64,000 nt of DNA. It comes from Burkholderia sp. 9120 (GTDB lineage Bacteria; Pseudomonadota; Gammaproteobacteria; Burkholderiales; Burkholderiaceae). The notes beneath the pieces are model-generated. The model searched no databases, was not told the DNA's origin, and saw nothing but the letters and a program-made list of their open reading frames with translations. The DNA lies in contig NZ_JQNA01000001.1 of assembly GCF_000745015.1 (NCBI RefSeq), forward strand, positions 434,001 to 498,000. Direction: 5' to 3'. Of this stretch, positions 1-8,712 are shown one piece after another. The position numbers and the translations under genes are program-made. Every line of letters starts with the position of its first letter. Positions within the stretch are counted from its first letter, which is position 1.

Positions 1-183
1 TGGGAACTCGGGGAGGACAAAGAATTCGACCCGCTGGGGGTCGAAAGTGAGGCATTCGGATTAAAACTGCTGACTTCGTCGGCGAACGCGCCGGGAGCTG
101 CTGCCATCATGACGCCAATGAACATCCCGGCGACGACGCGCGTGCAAGCCTGGGTAAGGTTTCTGTGCTGCATTGGTCGGTAG
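1..183 (+). CDS. possible 3' end of an unidentified gene, cut by the window edge
   Basis: Frame 1 is open from the first base to a TAG at 181-183, giving 60 residues that contain an Ala/Pro-rich stretch. I do not recognise it. A 60-codon open stretch is not rare in GC-rich DNA, so this may be chance. If real it converges on the yej operon, whose last gene ends at 311. The 184-310 stretch between them is AT-rich and shows no clear terminator hairpin. Confidence 0.25.
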   Translation, partial: WELGEDKEFDPLGVESEAFGLKLLTSSANAPGAAAIMTPMNIPATTRVQAWVRFLCCIGR

Positions 184-310
184 TTTTTGCCTAAAAATCA
201 GTGGTCTACGGAAAAAAGTTTGGTCGATACTAGCCAGTAAGTATTCACGTGTCAAAACAAATAGAAAAATACAATCGACACACGCACCCAATTGGTGAAA
301 GGGTGAAAAA

Positions 311-1948
311 TCAATGATCAAGCGCTGCTTTCAGCAGCTTTCGAGTGTACGGGTGCGACGGCGTCGCAAAAATCTGCTCAACGTCCCCGCTTTCGACGAT
401 CGAACCGTTTTGCATCACCGCGACACGGTGCGCCATGGCCCCGATCACGGCCAGATCATGACTGATGAAAACGAAGCCGAGGTTGTACTTCTGTTGCAAC
501 CCGGCGAGTAGTTTCAGCACCTGCTGCTGGATCGACACGTCGAGCGCGCTGGTCGGTTCGTCGAGGATCAGAATGCGCGGTTCGAGCACCAGCGCCCGCG
601 CGATCGCGATCCGTTGCCGCTGGCCGCCCGAGAACTCATGCGGATAGCGGTACAGCACCGTGCGGTCGAGGCCGACTTCGCGCAGCACGGCGACCACCTT
701 GTCGCGCCGCGCTTCCGGCGTCATGGCCGGGCGGTGCAGCGCGAGCCCTTCGCCGACGATCCGCTCGATCGTCTGGCGCGGCGACAGCGAACTGAACGGG
801 TCCTGAAACACCACCTGCATGTTCGAGCGCAACGTGGTCTGTTCCGCGCCGCGATAACTGCCGAGCGCCCTGCCCTGGAATTCGATCTCGCCGTGCGCGG
901 TGCGTTGCAGGCCGAGCAGCGCCATCGCCAGCGTCGATTTGCCCGAGCCGGATTCGCCGACGATCCCCAAGGTCTCGCCCTGGCGCACCGACACGCTGGC
1001 CTGCGCGACCGCCCGAAAACGTCCCGTGCGGAACCAGCCGCTGAAACCCGGCAGCTTCGCTTTGAAATCGACCGAGACGTCGCGCGCTTCGAGCAGCACC
1101 GGCGAGATCGGCAGCACCGGCACCACCGTGCGCTCGGGTCGGCTCGCGAGCAGCCGCTGGGTGTAGGGATGCTGCGGCGACGCGAACACCTGCTCGACCG
1201 GTCCGCTCTCCACCAGCACGCCCTGCTCCATCACCGCGATGCGTTGCGCGAAGTGACGCACCAGGTTCAGATCGTGTGTGATCAGCAGCACGGCCATGCC
1301 GCGTTTTTCTGCCTCGTCGCGCTGCAACTCCAGCAGCAGTTCGACGATCTGCGCGCGGATCGTCACGTCGAGCGCGGTGGTCGGTTCGTCGGCGAGCAAC
1401 AGCCGCGGGCGGCACGCCAGCGCCATCGCGATCATCGCGCGCTGCCGTTGCCCGCCCGACAGTTGATGCGGATAGCTGTTCACCCGCTTGCCCGGCTCCG
1501 CGATGCCGGTACGGCCCAGCAGCGCGACGGCGCGCTTGCGGGCCTCGTTGGCCGTGACACCGTCATGCACGACGATGGTTTCCGCAATCTGGTCGCCGAC
1601 CGTGTAGAGCGGATTGAGCGCCGTCATCGGCTCCTGAAAGATCATCGCGATGTCCGAGCCGCGCAAGCCGCGCATCTCGCGTTCGCTTTTCGCGAGCAGA
1701 TCCTCGCCGTCGAAACGGATCGCGCCGCTCACCTGCGCGTCGTTCAGCAGACGCAGGATCGACAGCGCGGTCACGCTCTTGCCCGAACCCGATTCGCCGA
1801 CCAGCGCGACCCGTTCGCCGCGCGCGATCGCGAGCGTGACATCGTTCACCGCGACGGTGTCGCCGAACGTGACATGCAGATGCTCGAGTTCCAGCAGCGG
1901 CGGCGTGGCGGCCTGCGCGCCGTTCTGTGTGGCTGGCGTGGCGCTCAT
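311..1948 (-). CDS. yejF: YejF-like peptide ABC importer, fused double ATP-binding subunit
   Basis: Cytoplasmic ATPase that powers uptake of oligopeptides through YejB/YejE; in enterobacteria this importer also takes up microcin C-type peptides. The 545-residue protein holds two complete ABC domains. Domain 1 has Walker A GESGSGKS at 51-58, a Q-loop FQEP near 105, signature LSGGQ at 163-167, Walker B ending DEP near 189 and switch His225. Domain 2 repeats these at 331-338, 439-443, about 460-465 and His497. An OppD/F-type C-terminal segment (HPYT) follows each domain. The frame is open further upstream, but I place the start at the ATG at 1948 because it overlaps the yejE stop as ATGA, which indicates translational coupling. 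Last gene of a yejA-B-E-F operon. Confidence 0.93.
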   Translation of the reverse strand: MSATPATQNGAQAATPPLLELEHLHVTFGDTVAVNDVTLAIARGERVALVGESGSGKSVTALSILRLLNDAQVSGAIRFDGEDLLAKSEREMRGLRGSDIAMIFQEPMTALNPLYTVGDQIAETIVVHDGVTANEARKRAVALLGRTGIAEPGKRVNSYPHQLSGGQRQRAMIAMALACRPRLLLADEPTTALDVTIRAQIVELLLELQRDEAEKRGMAVLLITHDLNLVRHFAQRIAVMEQGVLVESGPVEQVFASPQHPYTQRLLASRPERTVVPVLPISPVLLEARDVSVDFKAKLPGFSGWFRTGRFRAVAQASVSVRQGETLGIVGESGSGKSTLAMALLGLQRTAHGEIEFQGRALGSYRGAEQTTLRSNMQVVFQDPFSSLSPRQTIERIVGEGLALHRPAMTPEARRDKVVAVLREVGLDRTVLYRYPHEFSGGQRQRIAIARALVLEPRILILDEPTSALDVSIQQQVLKLLAGLQQKYNLGFVFISHDLAVIGAMAHRVAVMQNGSIVESGDVEQIFATPSHPYTRKLLKAALDH

Positions 1949-3051
1949 TGATTGCCTCCGGCGCGCATCGCATCGGCGATCCGGGTGTCGAGCGCATTGC
2001 GCAGCGCGTCGCCCATGAAGGTCAGCAGCAACAGCATCGCGACCAGCACGCCGAAGGTGGACAGCGAGATCCACCACGCGTCGAGATTCGCCTTGCCTTG
2101 GGCGAGCAGTTCACCGAGGCTCGGCGTCGGTGACGGCACGCCGAGGCCGAGAAAATCGAGGCTGGTCAGCGCGAGAATCGCGCCGCTCATGCGAAACGGC
2201 AGGAACGTGATCACCGGCGTCAGGCTGTTGGGCAACACGTGCCGCCACATGATCTGCCAGCTCGACAACCCCATCGCCCGCCCCGCCCGCACGTAGTCCT
2301 GCTGGCGATTGCGCAGAAATTCCGCGCGCACGTAATCGGACAAACCGATCCAGCCGAACAGCGACAGCAGCACGATCAGCAGGAGGAAACCCGGCTCGAA
2401 AATCGACGAGAAGATGATCAGCAGATAAAGCTCAGGCATCGCGCTCCAGATTTCGATCAGCCGCTGGCCGACGATATCGATACGCCCGCCGAAGAACCCT
2501 TGCACGGCGCCCGCCGCGATGCCCACCACCGTGCCGATCAGCGTCAGCACCAGGCCGAACTCCACCGACACGCGAAAGCCGTACAGCAGCCGTGCGAACA
2601 CATCGCGGCCGCGGTCGTCGGTGCCGAGCCAGTTATCGCGCGACGGCGGCGCCGGGTTCGGCGCCTTCGAGAAGTAATTCAGCGTGTCGTAGTAATAGCG
2701 GTTCGGCGGATACACCGCGAAGTTGCCCGGCGCGTCGAGACGACGCATGACGTACGGATCGAGATAATCCGCGGGCGTCGGAAAGTCGCCGCCGAAGGTG
2801 GTCTCGGCGTAGGTCTTGACCATCGGAAAATACAGTTGGCCGTCGTAGCGCACCACCAGCGGTTTATCGTTCGACCACAGCGGGCCGGCGAGGCTCGCCG
2901 CGAACGCGACGACGAACACGATCAGGCTCCAGTAGCCCAGGCGCTGCCGGCGAAACCGTTGCCAGACCCGGCGCGCGGGCGAAGGCGAGACGAACGCGCG
3001 AGCCGGTTCGGTGCGCGCCGCCGCATCGGTGGAAAGGCGGGCTCGATTCAT
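1945..3051 (-). CDS. yejE: YejE-like peptide ABC importer, permease subunit
   Basis: Inner-membrane permease of the OppC type, 368 residues, pairing with YejB to form the peptide channel. One N-terminal membrane segment precedes a periplasmic loop of about 100 residues. Then comes the OppC-like signature TDDRGRDVFARLLYG, followed by about five hydrophobic segments. The EAA loop that contacts the ATPase is visible as RAGRAMGLSSWQIMWRHVLP. The start at 3051 (MNRARLST) overlaps the yejB stop as TGATG. A longer in-frame start exists but would lie inside yejB. The gene ends overlapping yejF by 4 nt. Confidence 0.93.
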   Translation of the reverse strand: MNRARLSTDAAARTEPARAFVSPSPARRVWQRFRRQRLGYWSLIVFVVAFAASLAGPLWSNDKPLVVRYDGQLYFPMVKTYAETTFGGDFPTPADYLDPYVMRRLDAPGNFAVYPPNRYYYDTLNYFSKAPNPAPPSRDNWLGTDDRGRDVFARLLYGFRVSVEFGLVLTLIGTVVGIAAGAVQGFFGGRIDIVGQRLIEIWSAMPELYLLIIFSSIFEPGFLLLIVLLSLFGWIGLSDYVRAEFLRNRQQDYVRAGRAMGLSSWQIMWRHVLPNSLTPVITFLPFRMSGAILALTSLDFLGLGVPSPTPSLGELLAQGKANLDAWWISLSTFGVLVAMLLLLTFMGDALRNALDTRIADAMRAGGNQ

Positions 3052-4088
3052 CAACGCTCCAGTTGTTCGAATTGGATGCGGGGATCGACCCACACATAGC
3101 AAAGGTCGGAAATCAGCTTGGTCGCGAGACCGATCAGCGTGAACAGATACAGCGTGCCGAGCACGACCGGATAGTCGCGCCGCACCACCGATTCGTACGA
3201 CAGCAGGCCAAGACCGTCGAGTGAAAAAAGCGTCTCGATCAGCAGACTGCCGGTGAAGAACGCGCCGATAAACGCCGACGGAAAACCGACAATCAGCGGC
3301 AGCAACGCGTTACGAAACACGTGCTTCCACAGCACGCGTCGTTCGGACAGCCCTTTGGCACGCGCGGTCAGCACGTATTGCTTGCGGATCTCGTCGAGGA
3401 AGGCGTTCTTGGTCAGCATGGTGACGACCGCGAAGCTGCCCACCACCGAAGCCGTGATCGGCAGCGTGATGTGCCACAGATAGTCGACGATCTTGCCGCC
3501 CATGCTCAACTGCGCCCAGTTGTCCGACGTGAGGTTGCGCAGCGGAAACAGTTGCAGGAAGGTGCCGCCGCCGAACAGCACGAGCAGCAGCACGCCCAGC
3601 ACGAAGCCGGGAATCGCGTAGCCGATCAGCACCACCAGACTCGTCGCGATATCGAACCGCGAGCCGTTGCGCACCGCCTTCGCGATACCCAGCGGCACCG
3701 ATATCAGGTACGTCAGGAAGAAGGTCCACAAGCCGATGCTGATCGACACCGGCAGCTTCGACACGATCAGCGACCACACGCTTTGATGGCGGAAATAGCT
3801 CTGGCCGAGGTCGAAGGTCGAGAAGCGTTTGAGCATCAGGCCATAGCGTTCGAGCGGCGGTTTGTCGAAGCCGTACAGCGCCTTGAGCTGCGCGATCTGC
3901 TGCGCGTCGACGCCGGTATGCGCGCGCAGCCCGAATGGCGCGCCGTTTTCCGCGCCCTTGCGCAGCTCGTGCTGCATCTGCTCGACCGGACCGCCGGGGA
4001 CGAACTGGATCACGACGAAGGTCAGCGTCAGCACGCCGAGCAAGGTCGGAATCATCAGCAACAGGCGTTTGAGGATGTAGCTCCACAT
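3051..4088 (-). CDS. yejB: YejB-like peptide ABC importer, permease subunit
   Basis: Inner-membrane permease of the OppB/DppB family, 345 residues. The N-terminal segment (MWSYILKRLLLMIPTLLGV) is typical of OppB-type proteins. A periplasmic region and about five more membrane helices follow. The EAA loop reads TARAKGLSERRVLWKHVFRN. It sits 61 nt downstream of yejA and overlaps yejE by 1 nt, so the four genes are very likely co-transcribed. Family length (about 340-365) matches; no defect is seen. Confidence 0.93.
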   Translation of the reverse strand: MWSYILKRLLLMIPTLLGVLTLTFVVIQFVPGGPVEQMQHELRKGAENGAPFGLRAHTGVDAQQIAQLKALYGFDKPPLERYGLMLKRFSTFDLGQSYFRHQSVWSLIVSKLPVSISIGLWTFFLTYLISVPLGIAKAVRNGSRFDIATSLVVLIGYAIPGFVLGVLLLVLFGGGTFLQLFPLRNLTSDNWAQLSMGGKIVDYLWHITLPITASVVGSFAVVTMLTKNAFLDEIRKQYVLTARAKGLSERRVLWKHVFRNALLPLIVGFPSAFIGAFFTGSLLIETLFSLDGLGLLSYESVVRRDYPVVLGTLYLFTLIGLATKLISDLCYVWVDPRIQFEQLER

Positions 4089-4149
4089 GGCGGTATGTCC
4101 GGTGCGAATACGGTGAGTGGATCACGCGTCGGCGTGGCGACGTGATCGG

Positions 4150-6102
4150 CTAGGGCTGCGTTGACGGCGCGGTTTGCGCTGGTTTTTGCGCGTCCGTTTG
4201 TGCGGCCGTTTGTGCGGGCTGATACCACCACATCGACGTAATCCAGCCTTCCGCGCCATAGTACAGGGGCAAGGTTTTCGGCCACGCGAGGCCGCGCTTG
4301 AACGCCACCCGATGCGTCGCGCTGTACCAATGCGGCACCACGTAGTAGCCATGAATCAGCACACGGTCGAGCGCGTGCGTCGCGTCGAGCAGTTGCTCGC
4401 GCGTCTGCGCCTGCACGAGCGCGCGCAGAATCGCGTCGACGGCCGGCGACTTCAGGCCGATCACGTTGTCGGAACCCTGCGTGTCGGCGGCCTTGCTGCC
4501 GAAGCGGTCGATCTGCTCCGAACCCGGCACCTGGACGTCGCCCATGCGGATCGTCGTGGTATCGAAATCGAATGCATCGAGCCGCTTCTGATAGACGGCG
4601 AAATCCGACACGCGGAACGTCGCCGTAATGCCCAGCTTCTGCAGATTGCGGATGAAGGTCGCGACGATCGGCTCCATCTGCGCGGACGAACCGGAGTCGT
4701 CGAGAATCTCGAACTGGAACGGCTCGCCCTTGGCGTTGCGCAACGCGTTGTCGCGGTAGGTCCAGCCCGCCTCCTGCAACAGCGCGCGCGCCTGCAGCAG
4801 ATTGGCGCGCAACGAGCCCGGCGGATCGGTGTCCGGCTGCTTCGGCGGCAACCCAAACACGGCGGGGTCGAGCTTCGCGCGCCACGGCTCGAGCAGCGCC
4901 AGCTCGCCCGGCGACGGCAAGCCCTTGGCCTGCAGATCCGTATTAGCGAAGTAGCTGTCGATGCGCGTGTACTGATTGAAGAACAACTGGCGGTTCAGCC
5001 ATTGAAAGTCGAGCGCGAGATCGAGCGCCTTGCGCACCCGCACGTCCTGGAACAACGGCCGGCGCAGGTTCAGTATGAAGCCCTGCATGCCGGTGCCGTT
5101 ATGTTGCGGGAATTCGCGCTTGATCAGCTCGCCGCTGTCGAACTTCTTGCCCACGTCGCGCCGTACCCAATTGCGCGCGACGTATTCGACCAGCGCGTCG
5201 TACTCCCCCGCCTTGAACGCTTCGAGCCGCACGGTGCTGTCCAGATACAGCTTGTAGACGATGCGGTCGAAGTTGTTCGTCCCGACTCGTACGGGCAATG
5301 TCGCGCCCCAGTAGTTCGGATCGCGTCGGTAGGTAATCGTGCGGCCGCTGTCGTACTGGTCGATCAGATATGGCCCGCTGGCAATCGGCTTTTCGAACGC
5401 CATCTGGTCGAACGGGATCCGGCTGCCATCGGGCTTCATGCCCCACTTGCGCGAGAACACCGGCATGCTGCCCGCGAGCAGCGGCAGCTCGCGATTGCGT
5501 TGGCGGAACTCGAAGCGGATGGTCTGCGGATCGACCACCACCGCGCGCGTGATCTCGCCGAAATACGATGCGAACTGCGGCGCGGCCTGCGGACTTTTCA
5601 GCGTGTCGAGCGAGAACTTGACGTCGTCGGCGGTGACTGGATCGCCGTTCGAAAAGCGCGCGCGCGGATTGATGTGGAAGGTGGTCGACAAGCCGTCGGG
5701 GGCGATCGCGATGTCGTCGGCGAGCAGTCCGTAGGCGGACGCGACTTCGTCGCTGCTGCCGATGGTCAGGCTCTCGAAGGTCAGATCCACGCCCGGCGCC
5801 GGGTTGCCACGCAGCGTGAACGGATTGAATTTATCGAAGCTCGTGAGGCGGCTCGGGTTGGCCAGCACCAGCGTGCCGCCCTTCGGCGCGTCGGGGTTGA
5901 CGTAGTCGAAATGCTTGAAGTCCGCCGGGTATTTCGGCTCGCCGTATTGCGCGATTGCGTAGACCGCGTGTGCCGCCGGCGACATCAGCAAACCGCAAAG
6001 AGTGAGCACGATGCTCATGGCCGCGACGCATGCCGTGCGCCCTACGCGCAGCGGGCGTGACGCGCCTCGATCCGGCAACGCGAGCGACGATCGATGCGCC
6101 AT
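4150..6102 (-). CDS. yejA: YejA-like periplasmic peptide-binding protein
   Basis: Extracytoplasmic solute-binding protein of family 5 (SBP_bac_5), delivering oligopeptides to YejBEF. With the ATG at 6102 it has 650 residues, close to the usual 600-650. A basic N-terminus, a hydrophobic core (SIVLTLCGLLM) and a signal-peptidase site after AHA show export. The mature protein begins VYAIAQYGEPKYP, as is common in YejA proteins. Family-5 landmarks are LTFESLTIG near the N-terminus, NPRARFSNGDPVTADDVKFS and GPYLIDQYDSGR. The frame extends upstream to 6231, which would add 43 residues before the signal, so the start is uncertain. The C-terminus is Ala/Gln/Thr-rich and probably disordered. Confidence 0.9.
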   Translation of the reverse strand: MAHRSSLALPDRGASRPLRVGRTACVAAMSIVLTLCGLLMSPAAHAVYAIAQYGEPKYPADFKHFDYVNPDAPKGGTLVLANPSRLTSFDKFNPFTLRGNPAPGVDLTFESLTIGSSDEVASAYGLLADDIAIAPDGLSTTFHINPRARFSNGDPVTADDVKFSLDTLKSPQAAPQFASYFGEITRAVVVDPQTIRFEFRQRNRELPLLAGSMPVFSRKWGMKPDGSRIPFDQMAFEKPIASGPYLIDQYDSGRTITYRRDPNYWGATLPVRVGTNNFDRIVYKLYLDSTVRLEAFKAGEYDALVEYVARNWVRRDVGKKFDSGELIKREFPQHNGTGMQGFILNLRRPLFQDVRVRKALDLALDFQWLNRQLFFNQYTRIDSYFANTDLQAKGLPSPGELALLEPWRAKLDPAVFGLPPKQPDTDPPGSLRANLLQARALLQEAGWTYRDNALRNAKGEPFQFEILDDSGSSAQMEPIVATFIRNLQKLGITATFRVSDFAVYQKRLDAFDFDTTTIRMGDVQVPGSEQIDRFGSKAADTQGSDNVIGLKSPAVDAILRALVQAQTREQLLDATHALDRVLIHGYYVVPHWYSATHRVAFKRGLAWPKTLPLYYGAEGWITSMWWYQPAQTAAQTDAQKPAQTAPSTQP

Positions 6103-6296
6103 CGGCGGCAAACCAGCACGCGAGAGTTTTTGAATCACGCTGCACCGAAGTGCATGAGGCGTCGGAACTCGGCGCGAGCCAGTTGTCATGGGGGCCTTGA
6201 CGGTGACGGAACAATTGAAGGGCAATCGCAATGCGAGGGAATTCTACCCAATAAAAGCGCGCCGACCGCAACATCCCGATAACGCACGAGCCAATG

Positions 6297-6322
6297 AAAA
6301 AACCGCCCGAAGGCGGTTTTTC
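6297..6322 (-). terminator. Rho-independent terminator of the small exported protein gene
   Basis: Perfect inverted repeat: AAAAACCGCC (6298-6307), loop CGAA, GGCGGTTTTT (6312-6321). On the minus strand the stem is followed by a run of T. It lies 56 nt past the stop at 6378 and upstream of yejA, so it separates the two minus-strand units. The A/T flanks make it potentially bidirectional. Confidence 0.85.
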
Positions 6323-6377
6323 TTTCTACGCCTGGCTCAAGCGCGGCGCGAACCCGGCTTGAAACCGGCGTGAAACC

Positions 6378-6725
6378 TTAGTGCCAGCCGCGACGATTGT
6401 CGTAGTGGTCGCGACCGTAGTCGTAGCGGCCCGGGGGATGACGGCGATACCAGTCATCGCGGCCCCAGTAACGACGGCCGTCCCAGTAGCGGTCGCCATG
6501 CCAGCCGATCACGATTGCCGGACCGCCGTAGTACACGGGAGCCGGTTGATACACGACCGGCGGCGGAGGAGGCGGCGGCGGCGCATAGTACGGAGCCGGC
6601 GCGACGTACACCGGCGCGGGAATGCCGATATTGACCCCGACGTTAAAGCCACCGGCCATAGCAGCACCTGATGCACCCAACGCGAGAACCCCGATCAGAA
6701 GTGGAACAAGACGAGTGGACTTCAT
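6378..6725 (-). CDS. small exported Pro/Tyr-rich protein
   Basis: A 115-residue protein with a clear signal peptide (MKSTRLVPLLIGVLALGASG, cleavage after AMA). The mature part has a glycine-rich start (GGFNVGVNIGIPAP), a Pro/Tyr low-complexity segment with eight consecutive prolines, then a C-terminal half rich in Trp, Arg, Tyr and Asp (RYWDGRRYWGRDDWYRRH). Similar proteins are common in Burkholderia and are usually annotated as hypothetical exported proteins. Function is unknown; a surface or periplasmic structural role would be a guess. It is monocistronic, with its own terminator. Confidence 0.8.
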   Translation of the reverse strand: MKSTRLVPLLIGVLALGASGAAMAGGFNVGVNIGIPAPVYVAPAPYYAPPPPPPPPVVYQPAPVYYGGPAIVIGWHGDRYWDGRRYWGRDDWYRRHPPGRYDYGRDHYDNRRGWH

Positions 6726-7145
6726 GGATCACCCTTTTGATGAATGTGTGTTGTTGGCCGAAATATAGCGCAAGGCTGCGTGCCGCGTATTTCAACTTTG
6801 TAATAACTGATGCATAACATCGCAGGCCTCGCGACCTGGTTACGTCTCGTTACATTGGACAAGGTTTTGGTGAAAAACGGCGGCGTTGTAATCGAGTCGC
6901 GCGCTGCGTTTTCATCCACGAGCCGGAACAGATGGCAATGGTGTGACTCCATCGCCATGCCCGGCAAATCAGTAGGATGTCGAAGCATATTGGGGGGGGG
7001 GTGCGCACCCTCGCCCCCTCGCCCCTCCTCTATCGCTTCCGCGCGCATGCCGGTACGACGACCGCTGTCGCCTGCCCGCCCGCCCAGATCAGATCATCCG
7101 TGACCCATCCGCGCACGCCGCCCTCGACCGTCTTCATTCGAAAAA

Positions 7146-7171
7146 CGAACATTCCATGTTCGAAAGAACAT
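7146..7171. promoter_or_regulatory. operator-like cluster of alternating GAACAT / ATGTTC half-sites
   Basis: Three half-sites alternate in orientation: GAACAT at 7147-7152, ATGTTC at 7156-7161, GAACAT at 7166-7171. The first pair forms CGAACAT-TCC-ATGTTCG, with perfect 7-bp arms. The second pair forms ATGTTC-GAAA-GAACAT, with perfect 6-bp arms. They lie about 240 nt upstream of the transporter start. This looks like a binding site for a dimeric repressor or activator; which regulator is unknown. Confidence 0.45.
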
Positions 7172-7341
7172 CGCCCCAACCTCAAACAGGTCAGCGGTCA
7201 TCAGACGTCTAAGAAAACATCGCACCGCCGCACCCCTTGTTTTATCGACTATTTCTCACAATTCAAGTGTTAAAACTATGGTTTCCCCTAGTGCCGCTAC
7301 CGCCATCAAGTGATACGATGACTGACACGAAACGAAGAAAA

Positions 7342-7358
7342 ATGTTCGAATTCGAGCA
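7342..7358. promoter_or_regulatory. near-palindrome sharing ATGTTCGAA with the upstream cluster
   Basis: TGTTCGAATTCGAGCA at 7343-7358 is a 16-bp palindrome with one mismatched pair. With the preceding A it repeats the nine bases ATGTTCGAA seen at 7156-7164. It lies 55 nt upstream of the TTG start of the MFS gene, where an operator would block or recruit RNA polymerase. Confidence 0.4.
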
Positions 7359-7412
7359 CGCCAGCCCGATCAACGACCAAGCCGGCGTACATCCTGGGTA
7401 CGGAGACAGATT

Positions 7413-8693
7413 TTGAAAACAATCATAGGTTTGCGCTGGTGGATCATCGCCCTCGTGTGTATGGGGACGATCGTCAACTATCTGTCGCGCAACGCGCTCG
7501 GCGTGATGGCGCCCGAGTTGATGAAGCTGCTGCACATGAGCACGCAGCAATATTCCTACGTGGTCGGCGCGTTCCAGGTCGGCTACACGATCATGCAGCC
7601 GATCTGCGGACTGATCATCGACCTGATCGGCTTGCGACTCGGCTTCGCGCTGTTCGCCTGCCTGTGGTCGCTCACCGGCGTGCTGCACGGCTTCGTCGGC
7701 AGCTGGCTGTCGCTCGCGGCGTTGCGCGGCTTGATGGGCCTGAGTGAAGCGGTGGCGATTCCCGCCGGCATGAAGGTGGTCGCCGAGTGGTTTCCCAATC
7801 GCGAGAAATCGGTCGCGGTCGGTTATTTCAACGCGGGCACCTCGCTCGGCTCGCTGCTCGCGCCGCCGCTCGTCGTGTTCCTGTCGCTGCGCTACGGCTG
7901 GCAGAGCGCCTTCGCGGTGACCGGCGCGCTCGGCTTTGTGTGGGCCGCCGCGTGGTATCTGCTGTACCGCTCGCCGAGCGATCATCCGCGCATCGGCCAG
8001 GCGGAGCGTGAAACGATCGTCAGCGGCCAGACGCCGGCCACGACCCAGCGCCGTAGCATCCGCGAAGTGCTGCGCACGCGCCGCTTCTGGGCGATCGCGC
8101 AGGCACGCTTCTTCGCCGAACCGGCCTGGCAGACGTTCAGCTTCTGGATTCCGCTGTACCTCGCCACCCAGCGTCATATGGATCTGAAGCAGATCGCGCT
8201 GTTCGCGTGGCTGCCCTTTCTCGCCGCCGACCTCGGCGGTCTGTTCGGCGGTTATCTGTCGCCGTTCCTGATGAAGCATCTGCGCGTGCCGCTGGTCTGG
8301 TCGCGAATCGCGGGCGTCGTGCTCGGCGCGTTCATGATGCTCGGGCCGGCGTGCATCGGCCTCGTCGCGTCGCCGTATGAAGCGATCGCGCTGTTCTGCG
8401 TGGGCGGCTTCGCGCACCAGATGATCTCGGCGCTCGTCAACACGCTCGCCGCCGATGTCTTCGACCCCAGCGAAGTCGGCACCGTCGCCGGTTTCGCCGG
8501 CATGTCCGCGTGGATCGGTGGCCTCGGCTTCTCGCTGCTGGTCGGCGCGCTGGCCGACAAGATCGGCTACACCCCGCTATTCGGCGCCCTCGGCGCTTTC
8601 GACCTGATCGGCGCGACGTTGCTGATCATTCTGATGCGCGGCGTGTCCAGCGACGCGCGTCCGCGGCATGCCGACACCGGCGCTCCCGCCTGA
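7413..8693 (+). CDS. MFS transporter, hexuronate/anion:cation symporter type
   Basis: Inner-membrane sugar or sugar-acid importer, 426 residues, about 12 hydrophobic segments. The first helix and loop read RWWIIALVCMGTIVNYLSRN, matching the ExuT/GudP-like branch (anion:cation symporter family). The motif after helix 2-3 (GLIIDLIGLRLGFALFACLW) and the GLSEAVAIPAG helix also fit. Translation probably starts at TTG 7413, since GGAG lies 7 nt upstream. A GH31 gene starts 19 nt after its stop and a porin follows, so the unit appears to move a glycoside across both membranes and hydrolyse it. The substrate cannot be read from sequence; an acidic or sulfonated sugar is possible. Confidence 0.85.
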   Translation: MKTIIGLRWWIIALVCMGTIVNYLSRNALGVMAPELMKLLHMSTQQYSYVVGAFQVGYTIMQPICGLIIDLIGLRLGFALFACLWSLTGVLHGFVGSWLSLAALRGLMGLSEAVAIPAGMKVVAEWFPNREKSVAVGYFNAGTSLGSLLAPPLVVFLSLRYGWQSAFAVTGALGFVWAAAWYLLYRSPSDHPRIGQAERETIVSGQTPATTQRRSIREVLRTRRFWAIAQARFFAEPAWQTFSFWIPLYLATQRHMDLKQIALFAWLPFLAADLGGLFGGYLSPFLMKHLRVPLVWSRIAGVVLGAFMMLGPACIGLVASPYEAIALFCVGGFAHQMISALVNTLAADVFDPSEVGTVAGFAGMSAWIGGLGFSLLVGALADKIGYTPLFGALGAFDLIGATLLIILMRGVSSDARPRHADTGAPA

Positions 8694-8712
8694 CCTCACT
8701 CGACGACCCATC

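Larger units (their letters stand above)
6726..7412. other. 687-base intergenic region with a G10 tract and operator-like repeats
   Basis: No convincing gene. The short frames here lack ribosome sites and family features. Two things stand out: ten consecutive G at 6992-7001, running into a 12-bp palindrome at 6999-7010, and the GAACAT/ATGTTC half-sites listed separately. The region should carry the promoters for the minus-strand small exported protein and the plus-strand MFS-GH31-porin unit. Confidence 0.6.

Noticed and set aside
614..1951. 445-codon plus-strand open frame opposite yejF
   Set aside because: Arg/His/Ala-rich translation, no ribosome site, and it lies wholly antisense to a clear double ABC ATPase. 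A GC-rich shadow frame.
4174..6060. 628-codon plus-strand open frame opposite yejA
   Set aside because: Composition dominated by Arg, Ala, Leu and Val with no motif; the minus strand encodes a complete family-5 binding protein with signal peptide.
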